Shown here piece after piece: positions 1 through 11,950 of a stretch of 64,000 bases of DNA. Below the pieces are notes generated by a model that saw only the letters and a list, made by a program, of their open reading frames with translations, made no database searches and was not told the origin of the DNA. How positions within the stretch are numbered: the stretch's first letter is position 1; every line of letters starts with the position of its first letter. The translations under genes and the position numbers were made by a program. The stretch comes from Eopsaltria australis (lineage: Eukaryota > Chordata > Aves > Passeriformes > Petroicidae): positions 86,059 through 150,058 of the forward strand of contig JAVTVJ010000017.1 in NCBI GenBank assembly GCA_034509425.1. The letters run 5' to 3'.

Positions 1-2653
1 TCTTTCAATCAATTTAAGTGAACCACAACGTCGGGAAAGACCTTACACTTTCATACCTATCCCTTGGTGGTTGAAAGTTAAACTGCCTTTAAAATGGAGA
101 ACCCACTATCTATTAATTGAGGGAACCTCCGAGGTTGTGGAGCGCCCCCGTTTCCCATACCAAGTAAAACTTAATGATACATATTTTGCATATCATAATA
201 ATGAGCAAGAGTTTAACAGTCGAGATATGTGTAATATGTCTCATCCAGAAGTCAACATTTCACTGGGCCCCGGAGAAACTGGCATACCTGAGGGGGTTGG
301 GGAAAGTACATTGCTGCCAGGGATATATCAAATTCATAAATACCTAACTAATAAGGCCCCTTGTCAATCTTTCCCCTTTGATCCCATCTTTCACCCATTG
401 AGGGATTAAGGCACCATATGTGCTAACGGTTAACTTTTCATGGTGCATAGAATTACCCAGCGGAGCCAGAACATTACCTATAGACTCTTTCAACTATATG
501 TAAATGTGGTCAAGAGAGAACCCTACCTTAAAACCTTTAAAGTATGTGAACACACCCCCTCAGCGAGCCCATTTGGGCTTATTCCAATGTGCAAGGGTAA
601 TCAATTGTACTACAGGTCCTGGGGACCCCCTTGAGACTTGGTTAATTGAGAAGATACGTGTCTTAATATGTGATATGTGCATCTGTTGGGGATATCCCTC
701 TATGGGTTTTAAAAATCAAGACCCGCTGTGTAATTCTACAGCTAATTCCAAGAAGTACTGGGCCCACATCCAACAGGCACAATATTGTGGGATACCTCCT
801 ACCCACTACCCATTAAAAAATATTCCAATTGCATCATCTCCCCAAATGTATTTGATAGATTATAATGACACTTGGACTTGCAAGACAAGCAACTATCCTG
901 CACCGCTTGGATTAGCTTGGGGATGTTCTGAGGGAAAATTTTATTCACGGTTAAGTTTAACTCAACATGCTGGTTTAAGGTGTGGGATAGTACTCCTGTC
1001 CATTTGCCCAAATCGAGTCTTCCACTATTCATTAGCAGGAAGAACACGGGGAGAACTATACTCACCTGAACAGGGCCATGAATGGATCAGTGTTGAAGGT
1101 TGGATTTAGTTCTTTTCCTCAGGAATTTTTCTCCCATGGGTTGCTAAGACACAAATGACTGGGTACTTAAGAGGAACAAAGCACAAGGCTAGAGCCTTTC
1201 TCCTTGGCAGGGTGGGGTAGAATTGCCCCTCATGGAAGCCGGGCCTAACAATGCGAGATTTGGGAGAGACTGAAAAGCAAGGGCAGGGGGGAGGTCACGC
1301 CCTCTTGCTCGGGACCCTCAGAGCGGGACGGTCGGAGCTGCTGTCTACTGAACCCACGGCGCCCTGAGAAGCCAGCACGGAGCTGCCAGTCTGTCTGCTG
1401 TGAGTCTTTTTTCCTCCCTGCCCATCAGGAGCCGACCTGCCTGCCACCAGCCTGTCTCTCCCCCCCCGCTCCTCCTCGCCGCTCCGAGTTTCCTCGCTAC
1501 ATTGTGGCGGGGTTTCCCCCCCTGCACGTCCAGACCTCTTGCCGTCCCAGCTCCCTGTGTCCGGGGATCCTGCTGTGGCACCGACACCAGCTGCCCCTCC
1601 CGAGGGTCTGTGGAACAAAGGCTCTCCTCCACCCCTCCGTGCTTCGGGCAGTCGCCATTTGCCGTGTGCTACCTGAGCTCACGCCGGAGCGCCCCCTGCA
1701 GCCGCCGAGGAATCATCACACCCAGAGCGCCCCTGCAGGCTGTGACTGGAACTGCACCAAAAGGAAAAGGTGCCTGGAAGCCGAGCAGGCTGCCACTGGG
1801 TTTCTGGTTCTGTTTGTTAGTTAACGTTATAGTTGTTGTTATTTGTCATCTTTGTTTTAGATATTAGTAAAGAACTGTTATTCCTATTTCCATATCTTTG
1901 CCTAAGAGCCTCTTGATTTCAAATTTATAATAGTTCGGAGGGAGAGGGGTTACAGTTTCCCATTCCAAGGGAGGCTCCTGCCTTCCTTAACAGACACCTG
2001 TCCTTCAAACCAGGACAATCAGCAACCTATACGCCCCAGATTATTACACAGTAGGACAAAAGATAGCTTTGGGATTTAGGGTAGTCTTTACACCCTACTC
2101 AGTTATCAGACAGCACCAATGGGCTCTGGAAAATCTCACATGGCAGGTGCATACCCTCAGTGATTGGACCAGGTATGCATTTGGAGACCTTAACTTGCAA
2201 GTCCACCAAGTGTCAAAAATGGCTTTACAAAATCGTTTAGCATTAGACATGTTGTTACTAAAAGAGCAAGGTGTATGTGAAATGTTAAAGCGTACTGAAA
2301 CTGAATGTTTTATTACTGTTCACAATGCCACAGTGTCAATTGAAGAGGCTCGAGCCAAGATGAAAGAAATTGCTGATCAAACATCAGAACTTTTCCAATC
2401 GCTCCAACACAAAGGCTGGTTTCAAGGAGCAGACCCCAACTCCTGGCTGATATCCATACTCCACTCTTTGGGACTAACAGGCTGGGGACAATGGCTAATG
2501 AAAATTGGATTAATGATTGCAATTGGATTTATATTCTTAATGACTGGGATAGCTATTGTACGCTGCATGATTACTCGTATTATTGCTTCTGCTTCTTCTA
2601 TCTTTTCTCCTACTGTCCGCTATGTATGTATCACCCCCGTGGACAACCCATAA
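1..2653 (+). pseudogene. env: ERV env remnant split by a solo LTR
   Basis: This is the 3' part of a provirus that enters from the left edge. The surface (SU) part reads in one frame to about position 590, then shifts to the frame that continues to 1085. A 927-bp LTR interrupts it at 1091. Reading resumes at 2018 in the same frame and runs to the stop at 2653. The TM half has an immunosuppressive-type heptad (LQNRLALDML) followed by a C-x9-C loop, then a juxtamembrane stretch, one hydrophobic membrane span (about residues 150-172 of the 2069-2653 frame) and a short tail. I see no basic furin-type site at the SU/TM boundary. The juxtamembrane layout recalls alpharetrovirus-like and gamma-type TM proteins; the family call is an inference. 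An LTR starts 55 bp downstream, as expected for env. Confidence 0.75.
1091..2017 (+). mobile_element. Solo LTR inserted in env (ERVL-like)
   Basis: The LTR starts TGTTGAAGG and ends CCAGGACA. It is flanked by a perfect 5-bp duplication ATCAG (1086-1090 and 2018-2022). Removing the LTR and one ATCAG copy rejoins the env frame exactly. Its 3' half (about 1690-2017) is clearly related to the LTR at 48200-49309, including the segment with GTAAAGAACTGTTATTCC. The 5-bp duplication and the termini suit an ERVL-type LTR. Long open frames inside it (for example 1400-1867) are GC-rich shadows. Confidence 0.85.
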
Positions 2654-2708
2654 ACTGAAGATTACTGGGAAAGAGACATTAATTACAATGTTTGAGTCAT
2701 GGGGTGGC

Positions 2709-3566
2709 TGTCAGAGACTGAAAACAGTTAATGCCTCAAACATTGATATAAAGTTTTGATCAGAGAAGCCTCCCTGAGGATACCTGACTGGGACTTTGGA
2801 CTGAGCTAAACTGCTGAGATTAGATAAAGGGAAAAGCCTATTGTTCAGTCATCTCAGTCTGAGGGAAAGGAATGCGTCCACAGAGGCTGAAGCCACCAGC
2901 TGTACTGAGAATCATTTCTGGCTGAGTTTGGGGTGGGGACAGAGCACAGCTCACAGAAGCCAAGTTTGCACAGTCTTACCCCCCCAGCTGAAGGGGGGAG
3001 GAGGATGGCATAACCTCTGGCCAGAGGCAATATACACTCATCCTCCAGTACACAAACTGGCCCAGCTGTGGAACCCCCAACCCCACAAGCCACATCCACG
3101 GGACTCTCACGTGAAAAGCAGCTGAGGGGGAGTCACAATCCATCACAGACCCCCCAAAGTGCTCCCCAGATGCCTTGCACCACAGGAGCACACGTGATGC
3201 AAGCAGAGTCTGCTGCTAGAGGCTGCCCCCTCCCCCGGGGGGACATGCCTGGACATTTCCACCTGGCCTGAGTGTATATTAAGCCATGGCATTCTGTGCT
3301 TTTGGGGGGGACTTCCACCACCGAGACCAGCTGAAGAGGACATCAGGACACCAGTGGGGCCCACGGAGTGGTGATACTTCATTGTCCCTGTCCCTCTCTG
3401 TCCCCCCATCTTTCTCCCTACTCCCCCTTTTCTCTCTTTTCTTCTCTCTTTCTCTCTCATATTTACTATCAAATAAAACTCATACTATTGATTGGCATAT
3501 GGTCTCGTTTGTACCTTAATTCAGGCAGAGGTATTTCTAAAGAACTTTAATAACTAGATCATAACA
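2709..3566 (+). mobile_element. 3' LTR of the leftmost provirus
   Basis: The LTR starts TGTCAGAGACTG and ends GATCATAACA (858 bp), directly after the env remnant and a purine-rich stretch. The same family occurs as a solo LTR on the minus strand at 53887-54819 and as a fragment at about 60119-60345. A pyrimidine-rich CTCTCT tract and ATCAAATAAAAC near the 3' end look like the R/polyadenylation region. The matching 5' LTR lies outside the window. Confidence 0.85.
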
Positions 3567-4497
3567 GTAGCTGGTACAGTGCTGGGTTTTGGATTCAGTA
3601 TGAGAATAATGTTGATAACACACGGATGTTTTGGCTGTTGCCCAGCAGTGCTCACCCTGAGTCCATGACTTTGCAGTGTCTCATGCTCTGACAGCGAGCA
3701 GGTGCACAAGCTGGGAGTGGGCACAGCCAAGACAGATCACCTGAACTGGCCAAAGGGATAATCCATAACATAGAGCTGGGAGTGGCTAATCACTGCTCGA
3801 GGACTGGCTGGGCATCAGTCAGCAGGTGGTGAGCAATGGTATTGTGCATCAGTGGTGTTTCTTAGGTTTTATTCCCCTCCTCTCTCCTTTTCATTACTGT
3901 TAATTATTATATTTTATTTCAAATGATGCCTTAGGATTTTAGCTTTCATATTTTTCAAATCCTGTACTGCTTTAGTGTATAAACTCCATATAGAGTGTTA
4001 GTTACTGTCTTCACATTTTGGTCAGTCAAAAAATATCCTCTAGGCCTGAAACTCAAGGACATCCTATTGCCTCAGGCCCTGAAAAGTATAAACAAAAAGT
4101 GAGTTAGGGGGGAACAAACTGGGGGTATATGACTTCATTACCTGAAGCTGTAATTGGAGGATTAATCCCGGATATGTAAATGGACCAAACTTATATCTGT
4201 ATGAAAAACTCGTGACCACTGTCCATCTTGGGTGCAGCCTCTGGGAGGCTTCTCACTGCCCAAGGTGTACCTACTGAAGGCCTTCAATAAATACCTACTT
4301 TTATTCTCTTAATCTTGTCTAGCTTCTGTTCTAGGTAGCCACTCCAAGGCATCACAGTTATTAACTTGTTCTTATCTCAACCCACAAGTCTTACCTTTTT
4401 TTACCTCCAGTTCTCCTCCCCATCCCACTGCAGGGGGAGAGTGAGCAAGCTGCTGTGTGGTACTTAGTTCCCAGCTGGAGTTGCCTTTTTCTCTTAA
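3567..4497 (+). mobile_element. ERVK-like LTR fragment interrupted by another LTR
   Basis: Bases 3567-3923 and 4355 to about 4497 read as two parts of one common avian LTR. The second part carries the TTCTTATCTCAACCCAC block, seen again at 10750-10780 and in reverse at 39870-39900. A different LTR occupies the gap. Both outer ends look truncated and no target duplication is visible. Confidence 0.6.
3924..4354 (+). mobile_element. Nested small LTR
   Basis: This 431-bp unit is bounded by imperfect inverted termini, TGATGCCTTAGG and CCAAGGCATCA. It carries AATAAA in CTTCAATAAATACC near its end, so it is plus-oriented. It separates the two halves of the ERVK-like LTR. I could not find a convincing target duplication, so the exact limits are inferred from the inverted termini. 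Confidence 0.6.
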
Positions 4498-4534
4498 ATT
4501 AAGGTTAATCTTATAGGACACTGATGATTCTTCA

Positions 4535-4650
4535 CAGAATCACACAATATTCTAAGTTGGAAAGGACCCACAAGGATCATCAAGTCCAACCCTCAAGTGA
4601 ATGGCCCGTAATTAAACCATGACACTAAGGCAAAGTGGCATCTAGTACCC
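4535..4650 (-). mobile_element. CR1 LINE 3' tail, interrupted
   Basis: The reverse complement gives the characteristic CR1 ending, where GATGATCC and GTGGGTCCTTTCCAAC lead into ATTCTGTGATTCTGTG. The short retroviral element that follows was inserted into this tail: the duplication GTACCC is at its edge (4645-4650). Sequence after 8379 may continue it but was too diverged to call. Confidence 0.8.
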
Positions 4651-5053
4651 TGTTGGAGAATAACTATCTCTGGCTGCACGGACATAAAGTATAAGTGAGC
4701 AATCCAGGCCCCTTAGATGAGAGCTAGGCCTCTGCTCAAGGTTACTTGTAAGACAGCTGTGGGAAAGAGAGACATGAAAGCCAAAAACAAGCTCCAGGTG
4801 TCTAAAGACTAACTTGGCAGAAGAAACTGTTATTGTAGCCTTCTGATACTAACTTAGTGCTCTAATTAGAGAAAAGTCCCATGTGAAACTTCTGTATGAG
4901 AACAAACACTGTGTGTATAGTAGAAGGGAAACTTATCACGTAGTTTTATTTTGGGCACGCAGAGAAGCATAAGTATGCTCACTGTCTGACAATAAACGAG
5001 CTTGATTTATCACTCACATTGAGTTGGCGCCTTGCTCCTCTCACCCCCCGACA
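4651..5053 (+). repeat. 5' LTR of the short provirus
   Basis: This 403-bp LTR starts TGTTGGAGAAT and ends CCCCCCGACA. AATAAA lies in GACAATAAACGAGC near 4990. It pairs with 7971-8373. Confidence 0.92.
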
Positions 5054-5055
5054 AA

Positions 5056-5073
5056 TGGTGACCCCGACGTGAT
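5056..5073 (+). promoter_or_regulatory. Primer binding site, tRNA-Trp type
   Basis: TGGTGACCCCGACGTGAT lies three bases after the LTR end. It is complementary to the 3' end of tRNA-Trp, the primer also used by avian alpharetroviruses. Confidence 0.85.
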
Positions 5074-5337
5074 GGACGGGACCGGCAAGATTGGGAAAGC
5101 ACCGGGAGCAGTGACTGGGGAGCTAAAATCTATACCTTTTGCACAGCGAAAAGTTGATCCGAGAGCTTGGGCCTCTGAAAGGGGACCCGCCGCCCAAAAA
5201 GGCTACACTCTGATAAGCTGTGAGGCGATCGTGAAATCGCGGAGAGACGCGGCGCGGTAAGACACGGAAAGGCCAGCGCGGAAAGACGCGGAGGGGCAAG
5301 TGCGATCAGCCAGACGTTGTAAGCCGGCTGGACGAAG

Positions 5338-5493
5338 ATGGACCGAGAGGTAACCTTAAACTTATTAACGCGCTTTTTAGAAAAGCGGGCAAGGAGCAAA
5401 GAGACCCTAAAGCAAATAGCAGAACTAGTTACATTAAGAAAGGCAAAGGGTTGTTTTAGAGACCCTAATGCGATGTTTAAAGTGCCAAAATAA
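5338..5493 (+). pseudogene. gag: gag N-terminal fragment (51 codons)
   Basis: An ATG 285 bp after the LTR opens a 51-codon frame starting MDREVTLNLL and ending at TAA. It is short, basic and probably helical, with a leucine-rich start, which fits the beginning of a matrix protein. The position (PBS, leader, first ATG) supports a gag start. The rest of gag is decayed: about 5494-6600 has only broken frames. The family assignment is by position rather than by recognised motif. Confidence 0.45.
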
Positions 5494-7790
5494 CAGCCAG
5501 GGAGGAGATGGAGATGGACAAAGAACAGCTAGCAGACCTAACCCTCCTCCAACTTATCATCTCTGTAAGAAAATTGAAATGTAATAATTCCATTATTCAA
5601 AGTCTCCTAAAAGTAAACTTAAGACTGTATACTAACCCTGGGAGCGGGAGTAGCCTTTCAGATACCCATCTGGGAGACAATTGAGAAGGCACTGTGAGAC
5701 GCGATCAGTAATAGCAAAACAACCACTCAAACCAGTCACCCGAGACCAACCACCTGAGTCAGCGAGAGCAGCCCTGCAATCAGACTCACCTCTACAACCC
5801 GCCAGAGAAGAAGAAACAAAAGGTGATGTACTAGAAAAATTGCTACAAGACGTGTTTAAAAAGTTAGAGAGCCCTAGCAGCCCGCCAGCCTCCAACAGCG
5901 GCCACCCAGCCCCCCCCCACCCCGCAGCGGTTTTCTAATTCTTCCCGCGGCCGCTGCAACTAGCGGCAGCTCCTGCCCTCAGCTCCAACTGTATCTCAAC
6001 ACGCCGGGGACAGGAGGCTACAGTGACCACGCGGCTGCCCGTCTCTAGAGCCGGCAGCGGGGAGGGACCACGGCACAGCAACAGCCACGGCTTCTCTGCG
6101 CGCCGGGCGGGCAGCGGGGACCCTTTTTTCCCAGTATCAACTTAGTAGCAACAGTTTTCCCTAACCACCAAGACCGCGCGCAGCGAAAACTTTTCCTTAG
6201 CAACAGCCTAACAACACCGATCTTCCCCGGATCAGCGGGGTGGAAGTGGCGGCGACGCTGCCCACGCTGTTCTTTTACTCCTGTAGTTGACTTTACCGTG
6301 TCCTGCCTCAAAACCTACGACTAAAAAGTGCGGAAAAGTATAGCTAAAGAATTTCCCCGTGGCTGCACGGCTCATCCCCCCCTTCCTGTTCCTCTACAAC
6401 CTAGAGGACAGTGACAATGAAAAACCTTTGACTAAAAACTACTTGAGACACTACAACTGAAAAACTTCAACTAGAAACAAAAGTTAAGAAAGTTCGCCTC
6501 AACTACGCATAGCTAGGGCCAGGGTCAGAACAAAGCCGAAGCCAAAACGGGGCCGGAGCCGAGCGGGGCCGGGGCCAAGCACAGCAAAGAAGTTTAGGCG
6601 AATCACCCCTGATGTATTAATAACTATAAATATGTTGTTAAAGTTTAAATGCTATTAGATTTATTAAGTTCTGTTAACGTTAAGTATTATGACTAATTTC
6701 TGTAAAAGTTAACTACAGTTATGCATAACTATGTGCGTTATAGCAAGGATTAAGTTCTGTTAAGATTACGCATGTAAAGTCAGGCATATGCATTCTTTTA
6801 ATTATCATGTTCATGATACCATAGTCTTCGTAGTTAAAGGTAGTTGACAACGTCTGTTACTATACAGTCTGCACAACCTGTATTATGTTTATGTAACTGT
6901 CTCCATGATTTGTTCCACTTTAAGTAACCTTCCTAGTTGCTGTTTCTAACAGCTTTCTCATAAGATCTGTGTTAGGGAAATCCCTCCAGTTGGAGTCCTG
7001 GCTCTGGCCAAGCCTGGACTCTCCCTGGTCAGACATCTACCAACAGACCCAGGTGTTTCTGCATCTAAATCATACTTAAGTCGGGTTTGACTTAGTAATT
7101 TGAGTTTATATGAGCTGCACCCCTTTTGGGGTGGACTTGGGGACCTTGCCCGGGAGAGATCCCCCAGCCCTCTCTAAAACAAGGTGCCAACTGTTACAGA
7201 CCCTGGTTGTTAGTATAGTATTCCAAAATTCAATAAAGTATTACTCTGATTAATAACCTTCAAAAACAAGTAAATTAAAACTAATTTGCTGACCTGTTGA
7301 GTAATGAAAAATCACAAGATAACATACATCACTTAGAATGTTTAACACATGCGTGTTAGAAGTATTCTTACATCTAGTTATGTGTGTTTCTTACTACACT
7401 ACCTGTGACAGATGGCTAGTAATGCCATAGACAAACTTAGGTTAATTAAAACAAAGGGGAGAATTATAGAGTTACACTATGTGTGTTATTGTTATTATGT
7501 TTATAGTAATTATTAGAATTGTGTATAGTTGTTTAATGAAGCAAGTAAACAAAATGACCAACAATATTTTGCTCGCACAAAAAGAAAGAGGGAGAATTGT
7601 TGGCAAAATGACTCCACGAACAGGGCCATAGGAGGGCTTGTGCAAAGAAAGCCTAGTTTAACTGGGACGAGTAGTAGGGCAGGCAATTCATGCTCATTTA
7701 TAACAACTGAGAGAAAACACGAAGAAGATAAAGAGAGTAAAATCGCCTTTAAGAAATTAGTTAACTAACTTAAGTATTAAAAGCTGGTTA

Positions 7791-7970
7791 ATGAAGTTTA
7801 TAAAAATAGAACTAATAGTTTTAGTAGTTATTATAATCATAAGTGTATTATTGCCATATTTTGTTAAGTGTTTGACATGTATTATTGCCATATATTATTA
7901 TATGTTTAATAAAAACAGTAGAAAAAAGTGTAAACCAGGTCTAGATTGTTCAAAGAAAAGAAGGGGGATT
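7791..7970 (+). pseudogene. env: env transmembrane tail remnant
   Basis: The frame from 7791 begins with a strongly hydrophobic stretch of about 24 residues (IELIVLVVIIIISVLL...), followed by a cysteine-containing and then basic tail. It runs into the polypurine tract and the LTR. This is the expected place for the end of env. No upstream SU/TM sequence is recognisable, so the env body was deleted. Confidence 0.5.
7951..7970 (+). promoter_or_regulatory. Polypurine tract
   Basis: AAAGAAAAGAAGGGGGA abuts the 3' LTR at 7971. It is the standard plus-strand priming site of reverse transcription. Confidence 0.8.
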
Positions 7971-8373
7971 TGTTGGAGAATAACTATCTCTGGCTGCACG
8001 GACATAAAGTATAAGTGAGCAATCCAGGCCCCTTAGATGAGAGCTAGGCCTCTGCTCAAGGTTACTCGTAAGACAGCTGTGGGAAAGAGAGACATGAAAG
8101 CCAAAAACAAGCTCCAGGTGTCTAAAGACTAACTTGGCAGAAGAAACTGTTATTGTAGCCTTCTGATACTAACTTAGTGCTCTAATTAGAGAAAAGTCCC
8201 ATGTGAAACTTCTGTATGAGAACAAACACTGTGTGTATAGTAGAAGGGAAACTTATCATGTAGTTTTATTTTGGGCACGCAAAGAAGTATAAGTATGCTC
8301 ACTGTCTGACAATAAACGAGCTCGATTTATCACTCACATTGAGTTGGCGCCTTGCTCCTTTCGCCCCCCAACA
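7971..8373 (+). repeat. 3' LTR of the short provirus
   Basis: This 403-bp partner of 4651-5053 ends CCCCCCAACA and is followed by the duplicated GTACCC. Confidence 0.92.
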
Positions 8374-8379
8374 GTACCC

Positions 8380-10509
8380 ATTTACCTCAGCCTTTTACAT
8401 GTCCATTGAGAAGAAAACCAGGCCTTTTGCTGCCCATGTAACCCTTCCTGCTGTCCTCCACATCCCTCTCTAGTTGCAACTCCAGCTGATCTCAGGCTTT
8501 CCTAACTCCATCCCTGCATGCTCAGTGTTCTGAGCTCCCCACTAAAGACTTGTGATACACTCAAGATCACCCTAGCATTACCATTGGCATCCACATGTAT
8601 CAGCAAAAAAGGATAGATGAGTCTTTGCTCTTTCTGCCACTGTCCAAATCCAGGACCCTGACAGGCAACAAGTCTCCCAAGACTGCAAGTCAGGCTAGCA
8701 GGTGAGTGCCTCACTCCCCCACAAGGTTTCCAACTACCATCACCCTCCACTTACTCTGGTGAGGAATCTTTCATAATTCATTTTTTTCACTAAAATTAAC
8801 ATTTAAGTGAAACTATTATGCTTTTTAAATTAGAGTAGGTGTGAAAACTCATCCTCTGAAAATAAAAATCTGATCCACAAGAAAAACATTATGCAGTTTC
8901 ATTTTTAGTCTAATGCAGCTAGAACATACATCACTGCCTACAGCTGGGAAAAAGCAAATTCCTAATTCTGTTAACACCAGACAGCAGCAGATCAATATAT
9001 TGTAAAGAACAAATATGAAATAAAATTTCATTAGCCTCCAAATCATATTAGGAAATTTCATTACAAGAAGAGAGAATTCACTTTCATTTATAAAAAACCC
9101 AGAAGAATCACATAAAAAGCCAACAAACATCTATTTCTGCATGTCTAGAAACTGAAAACACATTAAGATCACTACTTAAAGCATTTTTATTTGGGGGATA
9201 ATGACTCCAAAGTAGTTCCCTTAAAATAGTCACTGTGGTTTCATTCTCAACATAAATCCCTTTCAAAAGGCTTAGTATGGAATCCCAAATTTAGTAGCTG
9301 ACTAACTGAACAAAACATACACACCAAGTTTTAAAAATTAAAACATTGAACATGAAATTTATAAAGCCTTTTTCTTAAATTTAAGTCATTCTATGCTACA
9401 GAGATATTCCTTTATTTGCTGAATTAGCTTTCTGAAAATACAAACTTTATTATACCATTACATTGAAATATACAATGCAACATTGTAGTTAAATCATTGC
9501 ATCAATACACATGTCCCACTCCATAGATTGAGACACAAGAAAAGAGAGCATCAAAATCCAGGTCTCATGATTCCTAATTGCACAGTCAGACCCCAAGGTA
9601 CAACTACAAAAAGAAAACGCACAAAGTAGTATATTATTTAATGTTATTTTAACAGGTTGAGGGGTCAACAATAGTAACAGAAGTTTGACAAAACATCACC
9701 AAGACAATTATGATTTCGGTGACTGTCAATTAGAAAAGCTTACAAAATTATTGATAACTAGGAAATTTAAAATATAGCTAGAAATCAAGAAGCAGCTACT
9801 CTGTCAATTATGCCTTTTATATGATGCAGTCACATTTTTAAAAAATCACAATTATCTAAGATTCCCCTTGATCTTTAAGTCAGTATATTTTAGTCTTGTT
9901 CACTTATTTATAGAAGCAAGATTTTTTAAATCTAATATTTAGCTAAAGAAATTGGATAACAACTGAAATACAAGTTAGCAGTTCGGACTTAAAAATTTTC
10001 TAGGTAGCAAAATAAGACCAAGTAGTTCTGATAAATAACAGGAGAAAATATACATTTGATTGAGGTTCACAACTGAGCAATATGGTAAAAACTGCCTATA
10101 GAAGCTAGGATATGAAAATAACAGTCCAGAGATCACAATAATGTCCCAAAACAGGGAAAGCATGTGTCTCTGATCTGCATATAAAAGCTAAGAGGAAAAA
10201 CAATGCTGTAAGTTAGCTCAAAAGAAAGGTCCAGTGTTCTCTTGCTGCAAGCATAGTATGTTTGTACATGTATTGACCACTAGGAAGTAGAAAGGAAATC
10301 AGAGGTTCAGGAAAAAAACCTAGATAATAAACGGAGGGCACGTGCTAAAAAATACAGAAAAACACCACGAGGTAACAGTATAGAAGTACCTCAGGGAAAG
10401 AGATATGACAGCTGAAACACTGAAGAGCAAACAGTTACAACTTTAAATTTAGAAAAGTTAGTCTATAAGCTCTTATCTTGTTTTCGATTGAGCTTAATTC
10501 AAATACCAT
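8380..10509. other. Non-coding host DNA, likely KCMF1 intron 1
   Basis: About 2.1 kb of mostly AT-rich sequence has no supported gene. Open frames are short and AT-driven. By position it lies downstream of KCMF1 exon 1 on the minus strand, so intron 1 is likely. I looked for the zinc-finger exon 2 of KCMF1 and did not find it. Confidence 0.5.
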
Positions 10510-10887
10510 TGTCCTGGTTTCGGCCAGGAAAGGGTTAATTTTTTTGCAGTAGCTGGGAGGGGGTGTGGCCAGGACCCTGAGGCTTCCAAGGAGAAAGGGT
10601 TCTTTCCTTCCAGTCAAAAAAACTGGGGGGGGGGAAGTTGTCGGGCATTGTTTATTGTCTTGAGCTCCATGGTAAGCTTTTTTTTTTTTGCATGTGAATC
10701 ACTCTCTCTTTACTGTTCCTTATCTCATTGCCGTTTCCAGTAAATTGTTCTTATCTCAACCCACGATCTTTGCCTTTTGTACCTCCAATTCTCCCCTCCA
10801 GCCACCTCCAGAGGGCAGGGGGAAAAGGGAGGGGGTAGCGAGCAGCAGCAGTGGTTTTAGTGGGAGTACCATTCCTAAACCACGACA
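10510..10887 (+). mobile_element. Solo LTR
   Basis: The LTR starts TGTCCTGGTTTCGG and ends AAACCACGACA, with good inverted termini. Flanking bases ACCAT (10505-10509) and GCCAT (10888-10892) are a target duplication with one change. It contains the TTCTTATCTCAACCCAC block of the ERVK-like LTRs. Confidence 0.8.
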
Positions 10888-11030
10888 GCCATTCAAAAGA
10901 CTCATTTTTGCTCAGTAGATTTATGAGCAATCTGAAATCATCAAATGCCTGTGAGGAAACGCTCACCCTCACAAGAAATGGACCTCCAGTAGTTAGCACC
11001 TTGTTTAAAAACATGAGATGCACATAAAAT

Positions 11031-11950
11031 GTGACTCAATGTCCAAGTGGTGTCCCTCAGGGATCTTTATTGGGACCAGTATTGTTTAATATCTTCATTA
11101 ATAACATTGATACTGGGACTGAGTGCACCCTCAGGAAGTTTACAGATGACACCAAGCTGAGTGGTGCAATTGATTCCCTAGAGGGAAGGGATGCCATCCA
11201 GTGGGACCTGGAGAGGCTTGAGGAGTTGGCCTATGGAATCCTCATGAAGTACAAGAAGGCCAAATGCAAGGTCCTGCACCTGGGTCAGGGCAACCCCCAG
11301 GATCAATACAGGCTGGGAAATAAATGGACTGAGAGCAGTACTGCAGAGGAGTTGAGGGTACTAGTGGATAAAAAAATTGGACATGAGCTAGTAGCATATG
11401 CTTGCAGTTTAAAAAGCCAACTGTATCCTGGGCTGCATCAAAAGAAGCCTGGTCAGTGGGTTGCAGGAAATTATTCTCCCCCTCTGCTCTGCTCTTGTGA
11501 CACCCCACCTGGAGTACTGTGTCCAGCTCTGGGGTCCCCAGTAAAAGACGGATATGCACCTGTTAGAGGAGGTCCAAGAGGGCCACAAAAGTGTTCAAAG
11601 GGCTGAAACACCTTTCCTATGAAGAAAGGCTGAGAGAGCTGGGATAGACTTTATCATGGTCTTTCAACAGTTAAAGGGGACTTATAAGAAAGACAGACAC
11701 TTACCAAGGCCTGTAGTGACAGAACAGGGAGCAACAGTTTTGAACTGAAAGCAGGTGGTGAGAAACTGGAACAGGCTGCCCAGAGAAGTTGGAAGGTTGC
11801 TCCATCCTTGGAAATGTTCAGGGTCAGACTGGATGATGCTTCAAGCAGCCTGATCTAGTGAAAGATGTCCCTGTCCATGGCAGGGGGGTTGGACTACATG
11901 ATCTTTAAGTTTAAAGACCCTTTCCAACCCAATTCTTTGATTTGATGCTG
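11031..11950 (+). mobile_element. CR1 LINE, 5'-truncated
   Basis: The frame from 11031 encodes the C-terminal half of a CR1 reverse transcriptase, with SGVPQGSLLGPVLFNIFIN and then the FTDDTKL block (a variant of FADDTKL). Conservation then fades through frame breaks. The sequence ends with the CR1 tail (GATCTTTAAG...CCTTTCCAACCCAATTC, about 11900-11940). It is a dead, truncated copy in probable KCMF1 intron 1. Confidence 0.9.

Larger units (their letters stand above)
4651..8373 (+). mobile_element. Short defective provirus with tRNA-Trp primer site
   Basis: The element is bounded by a perfect 6-bp duplication GTACCC (4645-4650 and 8374-8379). Two 403-bp LTRs flank 2.9 kb of internal DNA. 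By eye the LTRs differ at about 8 positions (near 2%). A primer binding site follows the 5' LTR and a polypurine tract precedes the 3' LTR. Inside I recognise only the start of a gag-like frame and a membrane-span remnant of env; pol is absent. The middle is GC-rich at about 5880-6330 and AT-rich at about 6600-7960. The 6-bp duplication and Trp primer are typical of alpha/beta-type elements. Confidence 0.9.

Noticed and set aside
1400..1867. 155-codon frame with cysteine/serine-rich protein
   Set aside because: It lies wholly inside a solo LTR defined by its target duplication, and related LTR sequence at 48.2-49.3 kb does not keep the frame.
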